This document shows, piece by piece, positions 9,025 through 15,528 of a stretch of 60,945 nucleotides of DNA (the first letter of the stretch is position 1; every line of letters starts with the position of its first letter). The position numbers and the translations under genes are program-made. Below the pieces are notes generated by a model, which was not told the DNA's origin, searched no databases, and was given only the letters and a program-made list of their open reading frames with translations. The stretch is from SMWC01 sp964466315 (GTDB lineage Bacteria > Pseudomonadota > Gammaproteobacteria > Steroidobacterales > Rariloculaceae). The stretch is taken from the NCBI GenBank assembly GCA_964466315.1, contig CAYXNS010000010.1, positions 1-60,945 on the forward strand, in the 5' to 3' direction.

Positions 9025-9177
9025 AATCGCTCTCCGATTGGAATCGAAAATGCTCGGATCGGGAGAGTTTTGCGCCTGCGCAATATTGCTGGCGCCGCTC
9101 GCGGCGGCTGCAAGACCTGCTGCTGCGGATGTCTGAAGAAATTCACGCCGATCGACGTGCGGATCTAGTTTCGCCAT
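9025..9177 (-). pseudogene. Orphan Tat signal peptide fused in frame to the hydrolase
   Basis: Fifty-one codons in frame with the downstream hydrolase encode a complete twin-arginine leader: MAKLDPHVDRREFLQTSAAA, a hydrophobic alanine/glycine stretch and an AQAQ cleavage region. After 'NSPDPSIFDSN' the sequence passes directly into the hydrolase's own Shine-Dalgarno sequence and Sec signal. The simplest reading is the 5' end of a Tat-exported enzyme whose remainder was deleted. An alternative is that translation from here yields a hydrolase with two signals in series, which is unusual. Confidence 0.55.
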
Positions 9178-9377
9178 GGGTTTCTCCCGTTATTGTTCTC
9201 CGGTCGTCCAGGATCGATTCTAGCAAGATCTGGCTCATTCCGGCGTTCGTCTTGAAGGCGCAATGCCTGAGCCTGCGCGACCCTATACGCATTCGGGTAT
9301 CGTGGTTCGCGCGCCGCAACACCTCAGATAAGAATGCCCGAATCGATGACGCCACGGGATCGAATCGGGTCGGTGCG

Positions 9378-9650
9378 TCAGGCGGCAAGAGCTGCTGCCG
9401 CACGATCGACCTTGGCAGCAAAATAGAAGTCGCTCTCAGCCAGCCCGTCGATCTTGTGCGTCCAGATCTCGACCTTACACTTCCCCCAGGCGATACAGAG
9501 ATCGGGGTGATGATTCTCTTCGTCGGCGATCGCAGCGACAGCGTTGGCGAGTGCCGTGGCATCGTCGAAATCCCTGAAGCCACCGGCAGCTCCCTGCTAG
9601 CATTTGGGTATCCGGCAACTCAATCGCGGGTTTCGTTCTCCGAATGCCGA
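9378..9650 (-). pseudogene. 4a-hydroxytetrahydrobiopterin dehydratase (PhhB/PCD), frameshifted
   Basis: Reading the minus strand up to the TGA at 9378-9380 gives an excellent pterin-4a-carbinolamine dehydratase C-terminus: the active-site 'EENHHPD', the 'VEIWTHKIDGLAESDFYFAA' block and the final 'KVDRAAAALAA'. The N-terminal 'IELPDTQMLAG' (family: LPxWQ) lies in another frame, so a frameshift falls at about 9560-9585. An in-frame TAG near 9596 also blocks the downstream frame, and no normal start is found. The family recycles pterin cofactor for aromatic hydroxylases and can be a coactivator. This copy appears dead unless the frameshift is a sequencing error. Confidence 0.78.
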
Positions 9651-9682
9651 CACTGGATCGATCGCAGCGACCCCGGAGCCTA

Positions 9683-9713
9683 TTGACAATTTGGGATCGG
9701 AAATCGATATCAT
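9683..9713 (+). promoter_or_regulatory. Candidate sigma-70 promoter
   Basis: A perfect -35 box TTGACA at 9683-9688 is followed 17 bases later by GATATC, or 19 bases later by TATCAT. It lies directly in front of the small coiled-coil gene and the NmrA-like gene coupled to it. The -10 is weak, and the -10 alternatives overlap the likely start codon region, so a leaderless or very short leader transcript is implied. Confidence 0.4.
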
Positions 9714-9718
9714 GCATG

Positions 9719-9985
9719 ATGAATGACGACAATGCGCCGCCGTCAGGCAGCAAGCATCTCAGCCTTTGCGCCGAACCGGACGAGCCTCACGAATCCGCAG
9801 ACGATATCCAACAACTGCGAACCGAGCTATCCCGATACCGCGAAGCCCTGGAAGACATTCGGGATCGAACATTCGAACAGGGCAACTCGCCGCGTCTCAT
9901 CGATCAGCTGTGGCACTTCGTGAGATGGTCCAAGGCCACCGCGCGGGATGCGCTGGAGCAGCCCGGGGAGAAGAACGACAAATGA
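9719..9985 (+). CDS. Small hypothetical protein, predicted helical
   Basis: An 88-residue acidic protein. After a low-complexity N-terminus the middle is a heptad-like helix ('DDIQQLRTELSRYREALEDI'), and the C-terminal half has 'LIDQLWHFVRWSKATA'. No known domain is recognised. The start is uncertain between ATG 9716 and ATG 9719. Its stop overlaps the ATG of the NmrA-like gene (ATGA), so the two are translationally coupled and may act together. Whether the reading frame is real rests on this coupling and on the promoter-like sequence before it. Confidence 0.5.
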   Translation: MNDDNAPPSGSKHLSLCAEPDEPHESADDIQQLRTELSRYREALEDIRDRTFEQGNSPRLIDQLWHFVRWSKATARDALEQPGEKNDK

Positions 9986-10920
9986 TGCGCACCTTCGGGC
10001 GAGCCTTGTTTCTGCCATGCTTGTTGCTGTTTGCAGGGTTCGTATCGGCCCAGGAGGACCGTAGCTCGCGCGTGATCCTAGTATCCGGCGCGACCGGCAC
10101 TCAAGGCGGCGCCGTTGCTCGCGAACTGAATGCCCGCGGTTACCGGGTCCGCGGATTGACCCGGAATCCGGACAGCGATGCATCCATGGCCTTGACGGCG
10201 TTAGGAATCGAGATGATGCGCGGCGACTTCGATGAACCGGAGTCTCTCGACGCGGCGCTCGATGGCGCCTATGGCGCATTCTCGGTACAGCAATATCGGG
10301 GCGTCGGTGTCGATGGCGAGATTCGGCAGAGTAAGGCTTTCGCAGACGCTGCAAGGTGGGCGGGCGTGCAGCATTTCGTGTACACGTCCGTCTCCAAGGC
10401 ACCGCTCAATACGGGCGTGCCGCAATTCGAAAGCAAGCTGGAGATCGAGAACTACATCCGGGCGCTCGATATCCCCTACACGATCATCCGACCCGCGAGT
10501 TTCATGAGCGGCTTCGAGGCCTCACGCGAAGCGGCATCCGCAGGCGAGATCAGCGGGCCGCTGCCCCCGGAGCTGGCGCGCGTCTACATCGCGCCTCACG
10601 ATATCGGTCGCTTTGCCGCTGAGGCCTTCGACCACCCGGAGGACTGGCTCGGGACGACGACGTCGATCGCAAGTGATCGCATCAGCTATGCGGATATTGC
10701 CGCGGCCATGAGTCGCGTAATGGGGACACCGGTCGTCTACACGCAGATACCATGGGATGTTTACACCGCGACCGCGACCGATACGGCCATTTCGAGAGAG
10801 CGTTGGTACATGGAAAATGCCGATCCGGTCGATGTCAACGCGTTACGCCGTGAGTACACTTGGTTGATCCGGCTGGAGGACTATCTCATCGAGAGCGGCT
10901 GGGGCGAGCCGCTACCCTAG
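9982..10920 (+). CDS. NmrA-like NAD(P)-binding protein with an export signal
   Basis: A 312-residue protein of the atypical short-chain dehydrogenase (NmrA/HSCARG) type. The Rossmann fingerprint 'VSGATGTQGGAVARELNARG' lies near residue 33, and 'VYTSVSKA' and 'YTIIRPASFM' mark the central sheet. NmrA-like proteins usually bind NAD(P) as redox sensors without the catalytic Tyr-Lys pair. Unusually the N-terminus MMRTFGRALFLPCLLLFAGF ending in VSAQE is a convincing Sec signal, so this copy is predicted to be periplasmic, where the dinucleotide pool is not established. The start overlaps the preceding gene by four bases. Confidence 0.85.
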   Translation: MMRTFGRALFLPCLLLFAGFVSAQEDRSSRVILVSGATGTQGGAVARELNARGYRVRGLTRNPDSDASMALTALGIEMMRGDFDEPESLDAALDGAYGAFSVQQYRGVGVDGEIRQSKAFADAARWAGVQHFVYTSVSKAPLNTGVPQFESKLEIENYIRALDIPYTIIRPASFMSGFEASREAASAGEISGPLPPELARVYIAPHDIGRFAAEAFDHPEDWLGTTTSIASDRISYADIAAAMSRVMGTPVVYTQIPWDVYTATATDTAISRERWYMENADPVDVNALRREYTWLIRLEDYLIESGWGEPLP

Positions 10921-10927
10921 CCGCTCC

Positions 10928-11596
10928 ATGATTCATCTCTACACGGCATCGACTCCGAACGGGCGCAAAGTCTCTATCGCGCTCGAGGAGTTGGAACTCC
11001 CTTACGAAGCGACCTGGTTCAATCTCGGAGAACTAAAACAGAGAGAACCGTGGTTCCTGGAGATTAACCCCAACGGACGAATTCCCGCGATCGTCGATCA
11101 CGACGAAGACGATTTCGCTATGTTCGAGTCGGGCGCGATCCTGATTTATCTCGCTGAGAAGACAGGCCGGCTGCTGCCAACCGAGACCAGAACACGATCT
11201 ACCGTCCTGCAATGGCTGATGTTTCAGATGGGCGGCGTCGGCCCGATGCAGGGCCAGGCTAATGTCTTCTATCGCTATGCGGCGGAAAAGATCGATTACG
11301 CCATAGAACGTTATCGCAGGGAGACTCGCCGCCTGTATGAAGTGCTCGATTCACGTTTGAAGCAGAGTGAGTATCTTGGCGACGACTACTCCATCGCCGA
11401 TATCGCGACCTGGCCCTGGGTAACGGGCCACGAATGGGCGGGAATCAGCATCGACGGCCTCGAGAACCTGCAGCGATGGCAGCAGGCGATCTCGGAACGG
11501 CCGGCCGTACAACGGGGAATCACAGTTCCCGAAGCTCAAGCGGTATCGACGCGAGACAAAGCCGCTGTCGAGAAGATTCGGAAAATACTGGTCTAG
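10928..11596 (+). CDS. Glutathione S-transferase family protein
   Basis: A 222-residue cytosolic protein with an N-terminal thioredoxin-fold GST domain ('LYTASTPNGRKVSIALEELE', cis-proline motif 'GRIPAIV', glutathione gamma-glutamyl-binding 'FESGAILIYLAEKTG') and an alpha-helical C-terminal domain ('YSIADIATWPWV', the N-capping box). The S-T-P-N-G-R-K active-site loop resembles the YfcG/Nu-like class, which reduces disulfide bonds with bound glutathione rather than conjugating substrates. It follows the NmrA-like gene by seven bases on the same strand and is probably co-transcribed, fitting a redox theme. Confidence 0.92.
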   Translation: MIHLYTASTPNGRKVSIALEELELPYEATWFNLGELKQREPWFLEINPNGRIPAIVDHDEDDFAMFESGAILIYLAEKTGRLLPTETRTRSTVLQWLMFQMGGVGPMQGQANVFYRYAAEKIDYAIERYRRETRRLYEVLDSRLKQSEYLGDDYSIADIATWPWVTGHEWAGISIDGLENLQRWQQAISERPAVQRGITVPEAQAVSTRDKAAVEKIRKILV

Positions 11597-11640
11597 TTTC
11601 GGAACGAGCCTGACTGCACCTCATATGGGTTGGAACGCCG

Positions 11641-12033
11641 TCAGTCGACGGCCCTGACGACTAGCGTCAGACCGGCACGTGCAACGATATCGACGCGGTC
11701 GCCGGGAGCGAGTGAAGCGGCCCCCTCGCAGCGTGCTCGCCATCGCTCTCCCTTGACCAGAACCTCGCCTGTCGCGCTGTTGCCGAAACCGTGAACGACC
11801 TCGGCCGACCGTCGTGAGGCCTCGCCTGGCTCGAGCGTAATCCGCGTCGGTGCATTCCATTGTAGAAGCAATACCGAAACGATATCTCCGACGACGATAA
11901 TTCCCAGGGCGACGGCGATCCCGAACGGCTCGAATAGTCGCTCGAATTGCCAGAGCACCCAGGCCGCCAGCAGGGCCAAGAATATCGTCTCCGCCCCTAG
12001 AAGAAACCAGACTTGCCGTCGGGATAGACGCAT
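11641..12033 (-). CDS. Short NfeD-like membrane protein
   Basis: A 130-residue protein with two N-terminal transmembrane helices ('VWFLLGAETIFLALLAAWVL' and 'FGIAVALGIIVVGDIVSVLL') and a C-terminal OB-fold of the NfeD type ('GEVLVKGERWRARC', 'LAPGDRVDIVARAGLTLVVR'). NfeD proteins usually pair with an SPFH/stomatin protein in membrane quality control; no SPFH gene is adjacent. It lacks the serine-protease domain of long NfeD proteins. An orphan regulatory role is inference. Confidence 0.8.
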   Translation of the reverse strand: MRLSRRQVWFLLGAETIFLALLAAWVLWQFERLFEPFGIAVALGIIVVGDIVSVLLLQWNAPTRITLEPGEASRRSAEVVHGFGNSATGEVLVKGERWRARCEGAASLAPGDRVDIVARAGLTLVVRAVD

Positions 12034-12141
12034 CGTCGATGCCCCCTCGTCGTACGACGTCTATTATGCCGCAGGTTTCGGCCGCATCCTCAACTCTGCT
12101 ACCTTACCTCCCGGGTGGGGGATCGTAACGGAGATTAAACG

Positions 12142-12594
12142 ATGAGCGACAAGAACTGGAATATCTATCTGGCTGGCGAAATTCACTCGGACTGGAGAGA
12201 TCGGATTGTCGCGGGCGCAATAGAGAAAAACCTTCCAGTGACATTCTCGGGCCCCATTACCGACCACGACGCCAGCGATCTGTGCGGCGTAAACATTCTG
12301 GGAGAAGAGCCGCAAGCATTTTGGCAGGACAGAAAGGGGGCCGGCATCAATGCCATCCGCACATCCAACATGATCGGGCTTGCGGATGTCGTCGTCGTTC
12401 GGTTTGGGCCGAAGTTCAAACAATGGAATGCTGCATTCGATGCCGGGTTTGCAGCCGCCTTGAACAAATCCCTGATAATCCTCCATGAAGAAGAGAATAA
12501 TCACGCGTTGAAAGAGGTCGATGCGGCTGCAAACGCCACGGCGAGAACGCCGGAGCAGGTCGTCGATATACTCGACTATGTGTTATCGAGCTGA
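12142..12594 (+). CDS. YtoQ-family protein
   Basis: A 150-residue cytosolic protein matching the YtoQ family throughout: the opening 'WNIYLAGEIHSDWR', the middle 'FSGPITDHDASD' and 'INAIRTSNMIGLADVVVVRF', and the late 'QWNAAFDAGFAAALNKSLII'. The pattern of an alternating beta/alpha fold with an 'ADVVVVRFG' strand resembles nucleoside 2-deoxyribosyltransferase-like folds, but activity is unproven. A Shine-Dalgarno-like GGAG lies 8 bases before the ATG. It is a single-gene unit. Confidence 0.88.
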   Translation: MSDKNWNIYLAGEIHSDWRDRIVAGAIEKNLPVTFSGPITDHDASDLCGVNILGEEPQAFWQDRKGAGINAIRTSNMIGLADVVVVRFGPKFKQWNAAFDAGFAAALNKSLIILHEEENNHALKEVDAAANATARTPEQVVDILDYVLSS

Positions 12595-12660
12595 AATCGG
12601 GTTAGCTCGACGAATTACGTTTCATGCCGTTACACTCGCCGTTCTGATTCTCGGAGCGTA

Positions 12661-13136
12661 GATGCTCTTGCCCTGCGTGTTGCCAGGTGGCTCAAAGAGC
12701 CCATGAAAACTCACAACTCCCTGGATGTCCACGCCGATGCGCGCGAGATCGAACACACACAACCTGCCAAAGCAGTAACCGATCGCCGCGAGACGCGACG
12801 CATCGACCCTATCGAGACCCGCGACAACCTCGACCGCTCGGACGAGGCAATTCTGAAGCGGGGGGGGCGACCGTCAAGCAGTGGCTGCATGAGCGCGAGA
12901 TTCTCTTCAGGGCTAGTACCACGCAAGCCCTTACCGTAGAGGTCGAGTGAGAATCCTGCGTAACCGAGTTTCGCGAGTTCCCGCGTGTGCCCGTGCTCGA
13001 AATCGCCTGCCCCCGCCTAAGTATGGGACACGAGCACGCCAGGCAACGGCACACTTACGTCATCGTCCCGCGCTGCGTAGCCCTCAAAGACACCATCGTC
13101 ATGCGTATATTCGATGGTCTGGTTCTGAATCGCCAC
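12661..13136 (-). pseudogene. Dienelactone hydrolase family pseudogene
   Basis: Three pieces in order reconstruct a dienelactone hydrolase. From GTG 13136: 'VAIQNQTIEYTHDDGVFEGY' to 'PLPGVLVSHT'; then an amber TAG at 13017-13019 where the family has Trp; then 'AGAGDFEHGHTRELAKLGYA' to 'DLYGKGLRGTSPEENLAL'. A frameshift follows near the run of eight G at 12860-12867. The next piece is 'VDASRLAAIGYCFGRLCVFD', with the nucleophile motif GYCFG, and 'GVVSFHGLFEPPGNTQGKSI'. The last third of the fold, with the catalytic histidine, is absent. Several independent lesions make it a true pseudogene. Confidence 0.9.
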
Positions 13137-13195
13137 GCTCGGCCTTCGACGCAGGAAACTTTGTATATTACGGCTTCAAGGCGATGGCGGTTGAC

Positions 13196-14707
13196 TTACA
13201 TCATGCCACCCATACCGCCACTGCCGGGCGTGGGACCGCTGGTCGCCTGAAAGGGCGTTGTTGAAAAACGCGCGGAGATGAAGTTCTGAATCGTTTCCTG
13301 CTGCTCGAACAGGCTCGAGCTCGGTAACAGCAAAACCTGCGCGTTCGCCTCGAGTCCCGCGACTATCTCGCTGTACTCGAGATCCGTTAGCCCCGTACGA
13401 ACGGAGACGGGGACGGCCTCGCCGTCCTGCATCATAACGACCCAGTAGTCACCTCCGAACTGATAGTCGGTGATGGAGACCGTGGTGGAAGCGCTACCTC
13501 GACCGCTGCCCATGCCACCGCCGCCGCCATCGCCCCTACCGCCGCCGGATTCCTGAACTCGCTGCTGCAGTTGATCGATGAGTGTCTGCTCTTGCGCGGT
13601 CAAGCTCTCGCCGTTGCGTCGCTTGGCGATGATGTTCTGCATCTGCGACATATCGACGTCATCCGGTAAACGGCTGCCTCGCTCCACAGACCGCTGCCGT
13701 GCCGACGAGTCTCGATCCAACCCAGAAACGTCCGGGGCGCTGGCCGCGAGTATCTCGCGAAGCTCCGGTTCCGTGATGCCGAGCATCAATGAAGCTGTCG
13801 GAATATCGGTCTCGGCACGCAGCGCCATGGTGGGTACTGCGGATACCGATTCATTACGTGCAATCCGAATCTCGACTTCGGCGTTCATACCAGGCTTCAG
13901 GAGATCGCCGCGATTCTCCAGGCGAATCAGCACCGCGAACATCGTCACGTTCTGCTCGACGATAGCCTGCGGTTCGATCTTCAGGACCTCACCGTCGAAG
14001 GGCTGATTCGGATACGCCGCCACCGTCACACGCGTCGCCATACCCGTCCTGATCTTACCGATATCGGTCTCATCGACCAGCGTCCTAACCTGGACCGTCG
14101 TCAGGTCCGCCATCCTCAGCAGAATGCTTCCGCCGCTGACATCCTGCGTCGGAGACGAGATCACCGTCCCGGGCTCCACGTTACGCGCGATGATCGTACC
14201 GGTGATCGGCGCGCGTACTTCCGTATCGTCCATCGAGATTCTGGAATTCTCGACAGCAACCTCCATACCGATAACCTGGGCCTCGGCGTTAGCGAATTCC
14301 AGTTGGCTCTGCTCAAAGTCGGACTCGGTCAGTGTGCCCGACTCGAAGAGCGTTTTCGAACGCTCCATCTGAGTCTCCGCGATCGTTCGTCTCGCCTTGG
14401 CGGCGACGAGTTGTGCCTCGGCTTCCGCCAAGCGATTGCGCGGAGTACGCCGATCGATCTCGACGAGCAGGAAACCCGCCTCGACGACATCACCCGTCTC
14501 GGCGTGCATGGCGAGAATCTCGCCGGAGGCCTTTGATTTTACCTCGACCGTAATCTCCGGCTCGATGACGCCTGCCGCATCCACCGATACCTCGATCGCT
14601 CTGGTCTCGACGGGCGCCGTATCGTAAATCGGCACGATTGATACCGGTTGCTCCTGTTCGCATGCTCCGAGAAAGAGCACGAACGCGATTGCTATCCATA
14701 CTCGCAT
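13196..14707 (-). CDS. HlyD/MacA-type periplasmic adaptor lipoprotein
   Basis: A 503-residue membrane-fusion protein. It begins with a lipoprotein signal (MRVWIAIAFVLFLGAC) and has a lipoyl/barrel-sandwich half ('VEVKSKASGEILAMHAETGD'), a coiled-coil hairpin ('RNRLAEAEAQLVAAKARRTI'), the second lipoyl half ('EVRAPITGTIIARNVEPGTV') and beta-barrel and membrane-proximal domains. Near residues 375-420 it carries an unusual Gly/Arg/Asp-rich insertion before the last domain. The ATG at 14707 is chosen; a TTG two codons earlier overlaps the ATPase stop. It is translated with the upstream ATPase and would link an inner-membrane exporter to an outer-membrane channel, but no permease gene is adjacent. 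Confidence 0.88.
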   Translation of the reverse strand: MRVWIAIAFVLFLGACEQEQPVSIVPIYDTAPVETRAIEVSVDAAGVIEPEITVEVKSKASGEILAMHAETGDVVEAGFLLVEIDRRTPRNRLAEAEAQLVAAKARRTIAETQMERSKTLFESGTLTESDFEQSQLEFANAEAQVIGMEVAVENSRISMDDTEVRAPITGTIIARNVEPGTVISSPTQDVSGGSILLRMADLTTVQVRTLVDETDIGKIRTGMATRVTVAAYPNQPFDGEVLKIEPQAIVEQNVTMFAVLIRLENRGDLLKPGMNAEVEIRIARNESVSAVPTMALRAETDIPTASLMLGITEPELREILAASAPDVSGLDRDSSARQRSVERGSRLPDDVDMSQMQNIIAKRRNGESLTAQEQTLIDQLQQRVQESGGGRGDGGGGGMGSGRGSASTTVSITDYQFGGDYWVVMMQDGEAVPVSVRTGLTDLEYSEIVAGLEANAQVLLLPSSSLFEQQETIQNFISARFSTTPFQATSGPTPGSGGMGGMM

Positions 14708-14709
14708 TC

Positions 14710-15420
14710 TCAATGACTCCTCGTTCTTGTTCGTTCGTCCGTTTCGATCGAGCCGTCGCGCAGAATAATCGTGCGCTCCGCGTGCGCGGCAATATGCGCC
14801 TCGTGCGTTACGAGGATGATCGTATGGCCCGCTGCATGAAGTTCGTCGAACAGGGCCAGGATCTCTTCCCCGGTCGCAGAATCCAGATTACCGGTCGGTT
14901 CGTCGGCCAATAGGATGCTGGGCTCCGTCACGAGCGCCCGCGCGACCGCGACTCGTTGCCGCTGACCGCCCGACATCTCACTGGGTCGATGGCTCATGCG
15001 GTCCGCGAGGCCCACGCGCGCCAGCGCAGCGGCCGCGCGCTCCAATCGTTCCTTGCGCCGGAGCCCACCATAGATCAACGGCATCTCGACATTGTGTAGC
15101 GCGTTCGCCCGAGGCAGCAGATTGAAAGTCTGGAACACGAATCCAACTTCGCCGTTGCGGATCCTCGCGAGTTCGCGGTCGTTCATTTCCGAAACGAGCT
15201 TGCCGTTGAGCCAGTACTGGCCGTCATCCGGGCTATCGAGACAACCGATCATATTCATCAATGTCGACTTGCCCGAACCCGATGGGCCCATTACGGCGAC
15301 ATACTCACCATGATCGATCTGCAGATCGACACCACGCAGGGCGTGAACAACTTCACCGCCCATATCGTAGCGGCGCTGCAGATCCTGAGTCACGATTGTC
15401 GCTCCTGACCATTTTTCCAT
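14710..15420 (-). CDS. ABC transporter ATP-binding protein (LolD/MacB-type)
   Basis: A 236-residue ABC ATPase with Walker A 'GPSGSGKST' (near residue 46), Q-loop 'FVFQTFNLLPRANAL', signature 'SEMSGGQRQRVA', Walker B 'ILLADEPTGNLD' and switch histidine 'ILVTHEAHIA'. The Walker B-D-loop sequence with 'GNLDS' is characteristic of the LolD/FtsE/MacB branch, whose partners are FtsX-like permeases working as mechanotransmitters. It is the first gene of a two-gene unit with the adaptor; the permease expected in this branch is missing from the neighbourhood. Confidence 0.93.
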   Translation of the reverse strand: MEKWSGATIVTQDLQRRYDMGGEVVHALRGVDLQIDHGEYVAVMGPSGSGKSTLMNMIGCLDSPDDGQYWLNGKLVSEMNDRELARIRNGEVGFVFQTFNLLPRANALHNVEMPLIYGGLRRKERLERAAAALARVGLADRMSHRPSEMSGGQRQRVAVARALVTEPSILLADEPTGNLDSATGEEILALFDELHAAGHTIILVTHEAHIAAHAERTIILRDGSIETDERTRTRSH

Positions 15421-15528
15421 CGTTGAATTATCCCATCATGCGCCGGGAATTTCGCCGGTCTGAGCGCGTAACCCCCTAGGACTAAAGGATTCTTTGCATT
15501 GCTGGCGTGCGCGAGAAACCGCGCGGAC

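Noticed and set aside
12687..12950. Plus-strand open frames of 78-87 codons
   Set aside because: They are antisense shadows of the dienelactone hydrolase pseudogene, which explains the sequence fully on the minus strand.
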